Shown here: in pieces, positions 8,115 to 16,312 of the stretch
Position numbering within the stretch: position 1 is the first letter of the stretch
Layout of the letters: every line of letters starts with the position of its first letter
Origin: Micromonospora purpureochromogenes
GTDB lineage: Bacteria; Actinomycetota; Actinomycetes; Mycobacteriales; Micromonosporaceae
Assembly: GCF_900091515.1 (NCBI RefSeq)
Contig: NZ_LT607410.1
Location: 4,960,001-5,024,000, forward strand
DNA length: 64,000 nt
Reading direction: 5' to 3'
Program-made: the position numbers and the translations under genes
The notes under the pieces: generated by a model
Seen by the model: only the letters and a program-made list of their open reading frames with translations
Database searches by the model: none
What the model was told of the DNA's origin: nothing

Positions 8115-9077
8115 ATGATGCGTGAACTGGACGACCCCCGGGTGGGCCGGGTGCTCGCGGCGCTGCTGGCCATGCAGCGGCAGTCGTGGGAGCAGGGGGT
8201 GACCGGCCACGCGCTGCTCGACCTCGGGCTCGACCAGCAGGCGGTGCTGCTCGCCGACGCGGCGGTGACCCGTCAGCACCCGGACGGCCGGCTCGGCGAC
8301 GTCTCCGGGGAGGACGGCGCGGTCAACGGCGCGGCGTGCGGGGAGGCGCTGCGGCACGGCGTCCGGGCGCACCCCGAGGAGCGCTGGTCGGCGGCGCTGG
8401 ACCGGCAGCTCGACTGGCTGCTGACCCGGGCGCCCCGGGCCGGCGACGGCACCCTGTTCCACCTGCTCGGCAACCGGCAGGTCTGGGCGGACACGGTGTA
8501 CATGGTGGTGCCGCTGCTCGCCCTCTGCGGGCATCCCGGACCGGCGGCGGCCCAGGTCGACGGGCACCGTCGCCGACTGTACGACGAGCGCAGCGGGCTC
8601 TACGCGGCGCGCTGGGACGAGGATCGGGCGCGGCTGGACCACCCGCAGCACTGGGGCACCGGCAACGGCTGGGTGGTCGCCGGCATCGCCCGGGCGCTGC
8701 GGCTGCGGCCCGACTGGCCGGCCGGCCGCCGCGAGGAGCTGGCCGGACACGCCCGGACGGTGCTCGACGCCTGCCTGACCCATCGGAGGCCGGACCGGCT
8801 CTTCCACGACGTGCTCGACGACTCCGGCAGTTTCGTCGAGGCCAACGTCGCGCAGATGCTGGCGTACGCGGCGCTGACCGGGGTCGCCGACGGCTGGCTG
8901 CCGGCCGCGTACCGGGACGTCGGGCGGGACCTGTTGGCCGCCGCTACCCGCCAGGTCGACCGGCACGGGTTGGTCCGGCCGGTCAGTGGCGCGCCGGACT
9001 TCACGCGCCCCGGCACCTCCCCCGAGGCGCAGGCGTTCCACCTGCTCGCGTACGCCGCCCTGCGCCGGGCCGGGTGA
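8115..9077 (+). CDS. GH88/GH105-type glycoside hydrolase
   Basis: This 320-residue protein looks like an unsaturated glucuronyl or rhamnogalacturonyl hydrolase of the GH88/GH105 fold. The key blocks are WEQGVTGHALLDLG near the N-terminus, QVWADTVYMVVPLLA with the conserved Asp in the first third, and HWGTGNGWVVAGIARAL, the typical second active-site strand. GSFVEANVAQMLAYA and FTRPGTSPEAQAFHLLAYAAL follow. Family enzymes hydrate the double bond left by polysaccharide lyases. No signal peptide is present, so it acts inside the cell. The start is the first of two adjacent ATGs, directly after a GGAGGGGAGG site. It converges on the gene ending at 9085, with only 7 bp between them. Confidence 0.75.
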   Translation: MMRELDDPRVGRVLAALLAMQRQSWEQGVTGHALLDLGLDQQAVLLADAAVTRQHPDGRLGDVSGEDGAVNGAACGEALRHGVRAHPEERWSAALDRQLDWLLTRAPRAGDGTLFHLLGNRQVWADTVYMVVPLLALCGHPGPAAAQVDGHRRRLYDERSGLYAARWDEDRARLDHPQHWGTGNGWVVAGIARALRLRPDWPAGRREELAGHARTVLDACLTHRRPDRLFHDVLDDSGSFVEANVAQMLAYAALTGVADGWLPAAYRDVGRDLLAAATRQVDRHGLVRPVSGAPDFTRPGTSPEAQAFHLLAYAALRRAG

Positions 9078-9084
9078 CGGCGGC

Positions 9085-9594
9085 TCAGCCGGCGCGGAGC
9101 AGGCCCCGGACGTAGCCGGCCTGGCCGGCGTGCTGGAGGCCGTCGTCGGCCACGCTGACCAGTCGTACCCCGAGGGTCACCGGCGGGTCCCAGGCCTCGT
9201 CCACCACCCGGTCCAGGTCCGCCGGCCGCAGCCCGGCCAGGAACGTCCGGGTACGCCCCGCGACCGCGTCGTGGTAGTCGACCAGGGTGCGGGAGCTCTC
9301 CGGGCGTACCGAGGCGACCCGCTGCGGGGTGTGGCCGTAGCCGGTGTCGTTCGGGTCGGGGTCCAGGCCGAACCGGGCGGCCCAGGCACCGGTGGTCCAG
9401 ACCTGCTCCGCACCGAGCAGGTCGGCGACATGGTGGTCCTGGATCCGGGTCAGGTGCCAGACCAGCCAGCCGACCGGGTTGCCGCCGGCCGTCGGCGCTC
9501 GGCGCAGCTCCGCCGGGCTCAGCCCGTCCACCGCCGCGCGCACCAGGTCGGGCAGCCGGTCGTAGATCTCGGTCAGCAGGTCGTCCACGTCCAC
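9085..9594 (-). CDS. DinB/DUF664-like protein, possibly thiol-dependent
   Basis: This 169-residue protein starts at the GTG at 9594, preceded by AAGGAG at 8 nt. The fold marks are YDRLPDLVRAAVDGLSPAEL, then GWLVWHLTRIQDHHVADLLG, where the WHLTRIQDHHV segment provides the central His, and VADDGLQHAGQAGYVRGLL near the end with a second His. This is the DUF664/mycothiol-type branch of DinB-like proteins, distinct in sequence from the gene at 3246. Substrate unknown. It is divergent from the 2H phosphoesterase gene. Confidence 0.8.
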   Translation of the reverse strand: MDVDDLLTEIYDRLPDLVRAAVDGLSPAELRRAPTAGGNPVGWLVWHLTRIQDHHVADLLGAEQVWTTGAWAARFGLDPDPNDTGYGHTPQRVASVRPESSRTLVDYHDAVAGRTRTFLAGLRPADLDRVVDEAWDPPVTLGVRLVSVADDGLQHAGQAGYVRGLLRAG

Positions 9595-9663
9595 CGGAAC
9601 ACTCCTTCGCGGGCCGCCGTCTCCCCTCGGGTACCGCCGGCCGGGGCCGGTAAACCCGGCATC

Positions 9664-9669
9664 TAGGGT
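9664..9669 (+). promoter_or_regulatory. -10-like box for a probably leaderless transcript
   Basis: TAGGGT lies exactly 6 nt before the GTG at 9676, in the 81-bp divergent gap. The distance leaves no room for a leader with a ribosome-binding site if this box is used. Confidence 0.4.
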
Positions 9670-9675
9670 GATCAC

Positions 9676-10191
9676 GTGGTCGCGGCGCTGGAGCTGTATC
9701 TGGACACCGACGCCACCCGTCGCATCCGGGTCCTCTGGGACGCGCTGGAGGCCGAGGGCGTACAGAGCATGCGCTCGCTGCTGGAGCAGCGGCACCGGCC
9801 GCACGTGTCCCTCGCCGTGGCGCCCCGCCTCGACCCGGAGCGGGTGGCCGACGCGCTGCGCGGGACGGTGGTCGCCGCGCCGCTGCGGTTGGGTTTCGAC
9901 CACGCCGGCCAGTTCGTCGGCCGGGTGCTCTGGCTCGGCGTCACCCCCACCGTCGAGCTGCTGGCCCACCACGCCCTGGTGCACGAGCGGCTGACCCGGG
10001 CCGGGGTCACCCTGTCCGAGCAGTACCGGCCCGGGCGCTGGGTGCCGCACTGCACCCTGTCCATGCGGGTGCCGAACGTGCTGATGGCCGCCGCCGTCCG
10101 ACGGTGCCTGGAGATGCTGCCCCTGGAGGCGACGGTGGTCGCCGCCGCCGTCGCCGACCACGCCCGCGACATCTCCCACCCCCTCCCCTGA
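9676..10191 (+). CDS. 2H phosphoesterase (2'-5' RNA ligase-like)
   Basis: This 171-residue protein carries the two signature motifs of the 2H phosphoesterase superfamily: RPHVSLAV (H-x-S) near residue 38 and VPHCTLSM (H-x-T) near residue 125. The two His act on 2',3'-cyclic or 2'-5' phosphodiester bonds in characterised relatives. Length is normal for the 2'-5' RNA ligase-like branch. The GTG start directly follows a -10-like box at the leaderless distance. A substrate cannot be assigned. Confidence 0.8.
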   Translation: MVAALELYLDTDATRRIRVLWDALEAEGVQSMRSLLEQRHRPHVSLAVAPRLDPERVADALRGTVVAAPLRLGFDHAGQFVGRVLWLGVTPTVELLAHHALVHERLTRAGVTLSEQYRPGRWVPHCTLSMRVPNVLMAAAVRRCLEMLPLEATVVAAAVADHARDISHPLP

Positions 10192-10230
10192 CCCGCCCCC
10201 GCCTCCCGCGTCCCTCTCCCCCAGGCGCGT

Positions 10231-10279
10231 TGATCAAGAAGTTTGCGTCAGGACTCCGCCTCCCGAAATCTCTTGATCA
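10231..10279. repeat. extragenic palindromic element
   Basis: TGATCAAGA (10231-10239) is inverted as TCTTGATCA (10271-10279), giving a perfect 9-bp stem around a 31-nt loop that starts AGTTTGCGTCA. It is the most AT-rich stretch of the left part. From memory, very similar GTTGATCAAGA...TTTGCGTCA elements occur between many Micromonospora and Salinispora genes, so this is probably a dispersed repeat. It lies between the converging genes at 10191 and 10316 and might also act as a terminator. Confidence 0.5.
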
Positions 10280-10315
10280 CGGGGGACAGCGCCGGACGAG
10301 GGCAGGGCGGGGCGG

Positions 10316-10852
10316 TCAGGAGGGTGGGTCGAAGTGGATCTGGAAAGTGGGGTGGTCGGGTTGGGGGCACGGGTCGCCCCGGTGGCCCAGGCGCTCGTAG
10401 AAGGGGGCGGCCCGCTCGTGGTGCGCCTGCCATTCCAGGTGACGCACCCGGGTGGCGGCCCACTCGCGCACCGCCGCCAGCAGCGACCGGCCCACCCCGC
10501 CCCGCCGCAGCTCCGGGCGGACGTACAGGTCGTGCAGCCGGGCCGTCCGGTGCTCGTCGCCGCCGCGCAGGTGCGGGCCGTTGTCCTGGGCGGCGGCGTA
10601 GCCGAGCAGGTCACCGCCGGCCTCCGCGCCGAGGATCACCCAGCGCGGGTCGGCGAGCAGGCACAGGTACCGGGCCCGGTGCGCCTCGGGCGGCTCGTCG
10701 GTGACCCCCATGTCGCGCAGCATCGGCCACAGCGGCGGCCAGTCCGCCGGGGCCAGCGGCCGTACGGTGACCGGCACATCCGGTCGCACCCCGTCGGTCC
10801 CGCGTCCGTCCATCGTGGCGGCCGGCGGCCGTTCCCACTGCTCACCGTGCAT
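10316..10852 (-). CDS. GNAT-family N-acetyltransferase
   Basis: This 178-residue protein has the acetyl-CoA binding motif A of GNAT enzymes, LYVRPELRRGGVGRSLL (R-R-G-G-V-G), at about residues 115-131. It is preceded by a strand carrying HDLYVRP and followed by a final block, APFYERLGHRGDP, typical of the C-terminal strand. The first 30 residues vary in the family. The ATG at 10852 is favoured by a GGGGAG site. The acceptor substrate is unknown. It lies head to head with the YjbR-like gene at 10969, leaving 116 bp for both promoters. Confidence 0.85.
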   Translation of the reverse strand: MHGEQWERPPAATMDGRGTDGVRPDVPVTVRPLAPADWPPLWPMLRDMGVTDEPPEAHRARYLCLLADPRWVILGAEAGGDLLGYAAAQDNGPHLRGGDEHRTARLHDLYVRPELRRGGVGRSLLAAVREWAATRVRHLEWQAHHERAAPFYERLGHRGDPCPQPDHPTFQIHFDPPS

Positions 10853-10956
10853 TGTCTCCCCGTCCGTCGTGGACCGGCAGCACAACACATCGGCACGACA
10901 ACGCGACGGTCACGCCCCCCGGCGCGCAGGTCCTTTCCCCGCCGCGCCGCCGGTCG

Positions 10957-10962
10957 TATGGT
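10957..10962 (+). promoter_or_regulatory. -10-like box for a probably leaderless transcript
   Basis: TATGGT lies exactly 6 nt before the GTG at 10969. It is the third gene of this left region with the same arrangement and no ribosome-binding site. Confidence 0.4.
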
Positions 10963-10968
10963 CGGACC

Positions 10969-11361
10969 GTGGCCACCTGGGACGACGTACGTCGGCTCGC
11001 GCTCGCCCTGCCCGAGACGACGGAGCGGCCGTCGTACGACGGCGCGCCGGCCTGGCGGGTACGCGACAAGCCGTTCGTGTGGGAGCGACCGCTGCGCCGG
11101 GCGGACCTGGACGCCCTGGGCGACACCGCTCCCGACGGTCCGATCCTCGGCGCGCGGGTGCCCGACCTGGGCGCCAAGCAGGCACTGCTCGCCGACGACC
11201 CGACGGTCTACTTCACCACCCCGCACTTCGACGGCTACCCCGCGGTGCTGGTCCGGTTGGACCGGATCACCGTGCCGGAGCTGACCGAACTGGTCCTGGA
11301 CGCCTGGTACGCCCGCGCGCCGAAGCGCCTCGCCGCGGCCCACCGCACCGGCGAGGCGTAG
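10969..11361 (+). CDS. MmcQ/YjbR-like DNA-binding-fold protein
   Basis: This 130-residue protein reads TWDDVRRLALALPETTERPSYD at the start, then PAWRVRDKPFVWERP, then VYFTTPHFDGYPAVLVRLDRI and LTELVLDAWYARAPKRL. That is the standard pattern of the MmcQ/YjbR-like family (CyaY-like fold with a double-wing DNA-binding look). The molecular role is not established for the family. The GTG at 10969 is placed by the conserved N-terminal helix. It is followed closely by the converging SRPBCC gene. Confidence 0.8.
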   Translation: MATWDDVRRLALALPETTERPSYDGAPAWRVRDKPFVWERPLRRADLDALGDTAPDGPILGARVPDLGAKQALLADDPTVYFTTPHFDGYPAVLVRLDRITVPELTELVLDAWYARAPKRLAAAHRTGEA

Positions 11362-11380
11362 ACACACCCGGGGCACCGGT

Positions 11381-11836
11381 TCAGCGGCGCCAGTCGCGGA
11401 AGACGAACCGGTGCACCGCCTTGAGCCCGATCCCGACGGCCAGGGCCCGGGCCCACCGGAACCGACCGCGCACCTCGACCCGGGTGCTGCGGGTGAGCCG
11501 GGTCGCCCGGCCGCCGGCCGCCGGCGTCAGCTCGAAGGTGTCGCTCAACGCGCTGACGCACGAGCCGAACCCCAGGTCGGTGCGCTCCATCCGGAACGCC
11601 AGCCGGGCCGGCGGCGACCACTCGGTGATCCGCTGGTACACCACGCCCCGATCGGAGACGCACTGCCGGGGCGCGCCCACCGCACCGGGCCCGGCCGGCA
11701 GGAAGCACTCGACCGGGGTGGGCGCGCCGAGCCGGAACACCGGGCAGCGGGGCGTCGAGGTGATCCGCGAGTCGCAGAGCAGCGGCCAGACCGCCTCCGG
11801 CGGCCGGCGTACCAGGGTCGTGGTCCGCACCAGCAT
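11381..11836 (-). CDS. SRPBCC (START-like) family protein
   Basis: This 151-residue protein opens LVRTTTLVRRPPEAVWPLLCD, the first strand and helix of the SRPBCC/polyketide cyclase-like fold, and continues VVYQRITEWSPPARLAFRMER and TRLTRSTRVEVRGRF as later strands, ending in a long helix (ARALAVGIGLKAVHRFV). The fold binds hydrophobic ligands. Despite the family's polyketide-cyclase name, nothing ties it to the neighbouring type I PKS: it faces away from the aminomutase gene across a 347-bp gap. I treat it as the last gene outside the cluster. Confidence 0.7.
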   Translation of the reverse strand: MLVRTTTLVRRPPEAVWPLLCDSRITSTPRCPVFRLGAPTPVECFLPAGPGAVGAPRQCVSDRGVVYQRITEWSPPARLAFRMERTDLGFGSCVSALSDTFELTPAAGGRATRLTRSTRVEVRGRFRWARALAVGIGLKAVHRFVFRDWRR

Positions 11837-12183
11837 CAGCGCCCACCCCCGTCGGTGAGCGCGGCGGCACCTGTCGTTTCCATGCCGGTGACGCTACGAA
11901 CCCGCCGGCGCCGGAGCCTCCCCCGGCCGAGGGAACGCACTCCCCCGGGCCCGGCGCCCGCCGGGGCAAGGGGTCCGGACCCGGCCCGGGTTAGGGGCCG
12001 GTCGCGCCCTTCTAGGGGTACGCCCGGTCTGTTCCACCCGTGACGGCGGCGGCTTGACTGACCCTGCGCACCGGTCGGGTTCCACGGGGCACCTGCTCAG
12101 CGGCAGTGCGACAGCGCGCTGCCCGATGGTCCCGCCCGACGCGGACAACGCTGACATCCGTCCCGCGGAGGGGGTTCGATCTC
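11837..12183. other. 347-bp gene-free region, left boundary of the PKS cluster
   Basis: This divergent gap separates the SRPBCC gene from the aminomutase gene. It holds the TAGGGG pair, a TTGACT box and the ribosome-binding site GGAGGGGG (12167-12174, 9 nt before the GTG at 12184). An open frame runs into the aminomutase from 12106, but its added residues are not family-like, so I leave it non-coding. Nothing else is recognisable. Confidence 0.6.
11991..12059 (+). promoter_or_regulatory. putative activator site and -35 box for the aminomutase-acyltransferase operon
   Basis: Two TAGGGG copies (11992-11997 and 12013-12018) are exactly 21 bp apart, two helical turns, on the same strand. TTGACT (12054-12059) is a fair -35, but no good -10 follows at 16-19 bp, as expected of an activator-dependent promoter. 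Related TAGGGG motifs lie before the two other cluster units (17563-17606 and 62548-62617). The binding protein is unknown; pathway-specific LuxR-type or SARP regulators use such direct repeats, which is inference here. Confidence 0.4.
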
Positions 12184-13755
12184 GTGGAATTCACTGTGGC
12201 AGCCGACCAGTGGGTCCGGCTGGAGCAACTGGAGGCGGCGGCCACGCACTCGGTGCCGGTCGGCCTCGACGACAAGGTCTGGCAGCGCGTCCAGACCTCC
12301 CGGGAGACGCTGCAGCGTTTCGTCGACGAGGGCCGGGTGATCTACGGCGTCAACACCAGCATGGGCGGCTTCGTCGACTGGTTGGTGCCGGTCACCATGG
12401 CCCAGCAGCTCCAGGAGAACCTGATCAACGCGGTGGCCACCAACGTCGGGCCGCACCTGGACGACCGGACGGTCCGGGCGATCATGCTGTCCCGGATCGT
12501 GTCGCTGGCCCGGGGCAACTCGGCGATCTCGCCGGCGAACCTGGAGAAGCTGATCGCCGTGTACAACGCCGGGGTGATCCCGTGCGTGCCGGAGAAGGGG
12601 TCGCTGGGCACCAGCGGAGACCTCGGCCCGCTCGCCGCGATCGCGCTGGCCTGCGTCGGCCAGTGGCGGGCCCGCTACCGGGGCGAGACCATGCCCGCCG
12701 CGGAGGCGCTGCGGCTGGCCGGCATCGAGCCGATGACGCTCAGCTTCAAGGAGGGGCTGGCGCTGATCAACGGCACCTCCGGCATGGTCGGCCTGGGCGG
12801 CCTGGTCTTCGCCCAGGCCAGCCGGCTGCTGGAGACGTACCTGACGGTCTCGGCGCTGTCCGTGGAGGGGCTGCGCGGGATGACCAAGCCGTTCGACCCG
12901 CGGGTGCACGAGCTGAAGCCGCACAAGGGTCAGCGCGAGATCGCCGCCCGGCTCTGGCGCACCCTGCAGGAGTCCACCCTCGCGGTCAACGAGCAGGAGA
13001 CCGAGGCGGTGCTCGCCGCCGAGATGGGCTCCTCGGCCAAGGCCGGCTCGCAGCCCATCGAGGACGCGTACTCGATCCGGTGCACACCGCAGATCCTCGG
13101 TCCGGTGCTGGACAGCTTCGTCCGGATCGGCGAGACGTTGGAGGCCGAACTCAACTCGTCCAACGACAACCCGCTGGTGGTGCCGGACGAGAACGACGTG
13201 TTCCACAACGGGCACTTCCACGGCCAGTACGTGGCGATGGCGATGGACCACCTGGTCATCTCGCTGACCACCCTGACCAACCTGGCCAACCGGCGGATCG
13301 ACCGGTTCCTCGACAAGAGCAACAGCAACGGGCTGCCGGCCTTCCTGTGCCGGGAGAACCCGGGCCTGCGGCTCGGCCTGATGGGCGGGCAGTTCATGAC
13401 CGCCTCGCTGACCGCCGAGACGCGGGCCCTGGCGGTGCCGATGTCCGTGCAGTCGCTGACCAGCACCGGCGACTTCCAGGACATCGTCTCGTTCGGCTTC
13501 GTGGCCGCCCGGCGGGCCCGCGAGGTGCTCGCCAACGCCACCTACGTGGTCGCCTTCGAGCTGCTCTGCGCCGCCCAGGCGGTCGACATCCGGGGCAACG
13601 AGGGGCTCTCCCCGGTCACCCGGGAGCTCTACGAGCGGACCCGCGAGCTGGTTCCCTACCTCGACCGGGACGTCACCATCACCGACTACGTCGAGGCGAT
13701 CGCCACCCAGATCCTGGCCGCGCCGCCGGCGTACCGGTCGGAGGTCCTGCTGTGA
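12184..13755 (+). CDS. MIO-type phenylalanine 2,3-aminomutase (AdmH/HitA-like)
   Basis: This 523-residue enzyme should convert L-phenylalanine to beta-phenylalanine, the starter of the polyketide. The MIO prosthetic group forms from Thr143-Ser144-Gly145 in KGSLGTSGDLGPLA. VIYGVNTSMGGF (about residue 54) supplies the catalytic Tyr loop, and LNSSNDNPL, HNGHFHGQYVAMAMDHL and FELLCAAQAVDIRG line the pocket. These blocks match, from memory, the Pantoea AdmH aminomutase that makes (S)-beta-phenylalanine for andrimid, which also uses a Thr-Ser-Gly triad, more closely than they match ammonia-lyases. The hitachimycin enzyme HitA is the equivalent in a macrolactam pathway. The GTG at 12184 follows GGAGGGGG at 9 nt. 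The stop overlaps the next gene's GTG (GTGA). A related substrate such as tyrosine is the main alternative. Confidence 0.9.
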   Translation: MEFTVAADQWVRLEQLEAAATHSVPVGLDDKVWQRVQTSRETLQRFVDEGRVIYGVNTSMGGFVDWLVPVTMAQQLQENLINAVATNVGPHLDDRTVRAIMLSRIVSLARGNSAISPANLEKLIAVYNAGVIPCVPEKGSLGTSGDLGPLAAIALACVGQWRARYRGETMPAAEALRLAGIEPMTLSFKEGLALINGTSGMVGLGGLVFAQASRLLETYLTVSALSVEGLRGMTKPFDPRVHELKPHKGQREIAARLWRTLQESTLAVNEQETEAVLAAEMGSSAKAGSQPIEDAYSIRCTPQILGPVLDSFVRIGETLEAELNSSNDNPLVVPDENDVFHNGHFHGQYVAMAMDHLVISLTTLTNLANRRIDRFLDKSNSNGLPAFLCRENPGLRLGLMGGQFMTASLTAETRALAVPMSVQSLTSTGDFQDIVSFGFVAARRAREVLANATYVVAFELLCAAQAVDIRGNEGLSPVTRELYERTRELVPYLDRDVTITDYVEAIATQILAAPPAYRSEVLL

Positions 13756-14714
13756 CCGGCCCCGCGCCGGACGGCGCCGGCGCCACCGCCGTGGTCTTCC
13801 CCGGCATCAGCCCCAGCTCGTTCACGCAGGTCGGGCGCTTCCTGCTGATCAACCCGGAGGCGCGCCGGTTGACCGCGCAGGCCGACGAGGCGCTGGGTTG
13901 GTCGCTGGTGGACCGTTACCGGCAGGCCGAGGGGGGCTACTCGGAGAGCGAGCGGGTGGCGTTCCTGGTGGTCTGCCTGGCGCTGGCGTACTGGGCCGAG
14001 GACGCGCTGGAGGTCCGGCCCGACATCGTGGTCGGGCCGAGCTTCGGCGGCACGCCGGCCGCCGTCTACGCCGGGGCGCTCAGCTTCCCCGACGCGGTAC
14101 GGCTCACCGTCGGCTGGAACCGGCACCTGGACGAATACTTCGCCCACGCCCACCGCGACGTGGTCACCCAGTCCTTCGCCCGGACGCCCCGGGCCCGGCT
14201 GGCGGAGATCCTCGGCGAGCTGGACGAGGCCGGCGAGTGGTACGAGACGGCCTGCCACGTCGACGACGACTTCTGGATGCTCTCGGTGCGCCGGCACCGC
14301 CTGGAGTGGCTCCAGGCGGCCGTGCGGGCGCGCGGCGGCCTGCCGCTGTACACGATGAGCCCGCCGATGCACTCGGCCGCCTTCGCCCCGCTGCGGGCGA
14401 CGGTGGAGCGGGAGCTGGTGGCCGGGCTGCCGTTCACCGACCCCCGGCTGCCGATGGTCTCCGACCACGACGGCGCGGTGCTGACCCGGGGCGAGCAGGT
14501 GCGCCGGCTGCTGCTGGACGGGATCGTCCGGCAGGTGCGCTGGCCCGGAGCGCTGGAGACGCTGCGCGCCCACGGGGTGTCCCGGCTCTGCGTCTCCGGA
14601 CCGGACGGGCTCTGGGGCCGGGTGGACGCGGCGCGGCGACCGTTCGACGTGCTGACCCTGACCCCGGCGCTCGCGTTGCGGCCCCGGCCGCGGCAGCGGA
14701 CCCTGGTGGGATGA
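13752..14714 (+). CDS. VinK-like trans-acting (dipeptidyl) acyltransferase
   Basis: This 320-residue stand-alone acyltransferase has the malonyl-transferase fold: VVFPGISPSSF at the N-terminus in place of the usual FPGQGSQ, the nucleophile motif GPSFGG with Ser97, and PPMHSAAFAPLRATVE near residue 205 at the place of the HAFH/YASH specificity loop. In vicenistatin biosynthesis VinK moves a dipeptidyl group from a discrete carrier protein to the PKS loading carrier domain; the non-standard N-terminus and the specificity loop fit such a role rather than malonyl-CoA transfer. It is coupled to the aminomutase gene by a GTGA overlap and converges on the adenylation gene, with 9 bp between them. 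The acceptor here may be the first ACP of the PKS at 59826. Confidence 0.8.
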   Translation: MTGPAPDGAGATAVVFPGISPSSFTQVGRFLLINPEARRLTAQADEALGWSLVDRYRQAEGGYSESERVAFLVVCLALAYWAEDALEVRPDIVVGPSFGGTPAAVYAGALSFPDAVRLTVGWNRHLDEYFAHAHRDVVTQSFARTPRARLAEILGELDEAGEWYETACHVDDDFWMLSVRRHRLEWLQAAVRARGGLPLYTMSPPMHSAAFAPLRATVERELVAGLPFTDPRLPMVSDHDGAVLTRGEQVRRLLLDGIVRQVRWPGALETLRAHGVSRLCVSGPDGLWGRVDAARRPFDVLTLTPALALRPRPRQRTLVG

Positions 14715-14723
14715 GCCGGCGGC

Positions 14724-16295
14724 CTACCGGGCCGCGCGGGCCAGTTCGGCCAGCGCGGTCCGGTTCGCCTTTCCGTTGGCGGTCAGCGGCAGCTCGGTGA
14801 GGAAGTGGAACCGCGCCGGGACCATGTACGCCGGCATGGTCCGCCGGCACCGCTCCACCAGCTCGGCCGCACCGACGGTGGCGCCCGGCCGGGGCACCAC
14901 GAAGGCGTGCAGGCTCGGCTCGCCGTCGGCCGCCGGGGCCGCCACCGCCACCGCCGCGCCGACCGTCGGATGGTCCAGCAGCCGGCGTTCCACCTCGCCC
15001 AGCTCGATCCGGTTGCCCCGGATCTTCACCATCGAGTCGGTCCGGCCGCAGAAGTACAGCTCCCCGTCGGCCCCCCGGTACGCCAGGTCGCCGGAGCGGT
15101 AGACGAGCTGCCCGGAGCGGGGCTCCAGGGGGTCGGGCACCAGCACCTGCCGGGTGGCCGCCGGGTCGTCCCAGTAGCCGCTGAACAGCGACGGGCAGCG
15201 GACGTGGATCTCGCCGACCGCGCCGGGCGCATCGACCACGCTGCCGTCGGAGTCGACCAGCAGCAGCTCGGCGCCCGGGTAGCCGTCGCCGATCGAGAGC
15301 CGCTCGGCGTCGGCGGGCAGCGGGTCGGGCACCTCGGCGAAGGAACAGGCCACCGTCTCGGTGGCGCCGAACGCGTTGACCACCCGCAGTCCCGGGTGCA
15401 GCTCGCGCAGCCGGCGCAGCTCGGCCAGCGGGAAGTTCTCGCCGGCGAAGAGGATGCCGCGCAACCGGTCCAGGGCGGCCAGGCCGTCGGGCTCGTGACG
15501 CAGCAACGGCCGCCACAGCGAGGGCACGCCGTGCACCACGGTCGCACCGGCCTCGCGCAGGAAGCCGAGCAGCCGGCGCGGGAAGCTCAGGAACTCGCGG
15601 GGCACCGGCGCGAGGGTCGCCCCGCTGCCCAGGGTGACCCCGAGGTCGAACAGGGAGACGTCGAAGGCCAACGGCGAGGTGCTGGCCACCACGTCGTCGG
15701 CGGCCACCACCGGAAAGCGCTGGGCGCCCCGGTAGAAGGCCAGCGCGGCGTGGTGGCTGAGCACCACACCCTTCGGCTGCCCGGTGGTCCCCGAGGTGAA
15801 GATCAGGTACGCCGGGTCGGTGCCCACCACCGCGCGGCGGCGGCGCTGCCGGGGCTTGCCGGCGGGGGCGACCAGCCCGTCCGGGCTGAACTCGGCGACC
15901 GCGGTCAGCGACGGCAGGTCCCGGGCCGGGCGGCCGGCGGCGCGGATGTGCAGCACCGGGTCGGTCGCCTCGACGATGGCGCGTACCCGCAGGTCCGGGG
16001 TGTCCGGGTCGACCGGCACGAACGCCGCGCCGAGCCGGGAGCAGGCGAGCAGCAGCGCGATGGCGGCGGCGGAGGTCTGCGACTCGATGACGACGCGGTC
16101 GCCGGTGCCGACGCCCGCCTCGGCCAGCGCGGTGGCCCGCGCGTCGACCGCGCGGGCCAGCTCGCCGTAGGTGACCGTCACCAGCGCGCCGCCGGCCCGC
16201 TCGATCACCGCCGGCTTGTCCGGGGTGCGGGCGGCGGGGCCGAGTACGAACTGGTCCAGAGTGTCGGCGGGGAACCGCCCGACCGCGTCGGTCAT
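14724..16295 (-). CDS. stand-alone amino-acid adenylating ligase (VinM/VinN type)
   Basis: This 523-residue protein is a complete adenylation domain without a carrier or condensation domain. Core motifs are present in order: IFTSGTTGQPKG (A3, about residue 165), AFDVSLFD with the Asp that usually holds the substrate amine (A4), NAFGATET (A5), YRSGDLAYR (A7), GRTDSMVKIRGNRIELGEVE (A8) and LPLTANGKANR with the A10 Lys. In macrolactam pathways one such enzyme (VinN) loads the beta-amino acid on a discrete carrier and another (VinM) adds a masking amino acid, often alanine. Only one is in this window, and I cannot tell which from motifs. It is the last gene of the trio from 17517; the ATG at 16295 lies 17 bp after the peptidase stop. 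Confidence 0.8.
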   Translation of the reverse strand: MTDAVGRFPADTLDQFVLGPAARTPDKPAVIERAGGALVTVTYGELARAVDARATALAEAGVGTGDRVVIESQTSAAAIALLLACSRLGAAFVPVDPDTPDLRVRAIVEATDPVLHIRAAGRPARDLPSLTAVAEFSPDGLVAPAGKPRQRRRRAVVGTDPAYLIFTSGTTGQPKGVVLSHHAALAFYRGAQRFPVVAADDVVASTSPLAFDVSLFDLGVTLGSGATLAPVPREFLSFPRRLLGFLREAGATVVHGVPSLWRPLLRHEPDGLAALDRLRGILFAGENFPLAELRRLRELHPGLRVVNAFGATETVACSFAEVPDPLPADAERLSIGDGYPGAELLLVDSDGSVVDAPGAVGEIHVRCPSLFSGYWDDPAATRQVLVPDPLEPRSGQLVYRSGDLAYRGADGELYFCGRTDSMVKIRGNRIELGEVERRLLDHPTVGAAVAVAAPAADGEPSLHAFVVPRPGATVGAAELVERCRRTMPAYMVPARFHFLTELPLTANGKANRTALAELARAAR

Positions 16296-16312
16296 CGGAT
16301 GTCCGTCCTTCG

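Noticed and set aside
11381..11836. SRPBCC (polyketide-cyclase-like) gene as a cluster member
   Set aside because: The family name is misleading; the gene faces away, lies outside the TAGGGG-bearing promoter region, and modular type I PKS products do not need such cyclases.
12106..12183. Longer N-terminus for the aminomutase from an upstream ATG
   Set aside because: The extra residues are Arg/Thr-rich and unlike the family, while the GTG at 12184 has an ideal GGAGGGGG site.
12610..12618. Thr-Ser-Gly instead of Ala-Ser-Gly at the MIO site of the aminomutase
   Set aside because: At first it looked novel, but the andrimid aminomutase AdmH uses the same triad as far as I recall, so it supports family membership rather than novelty.
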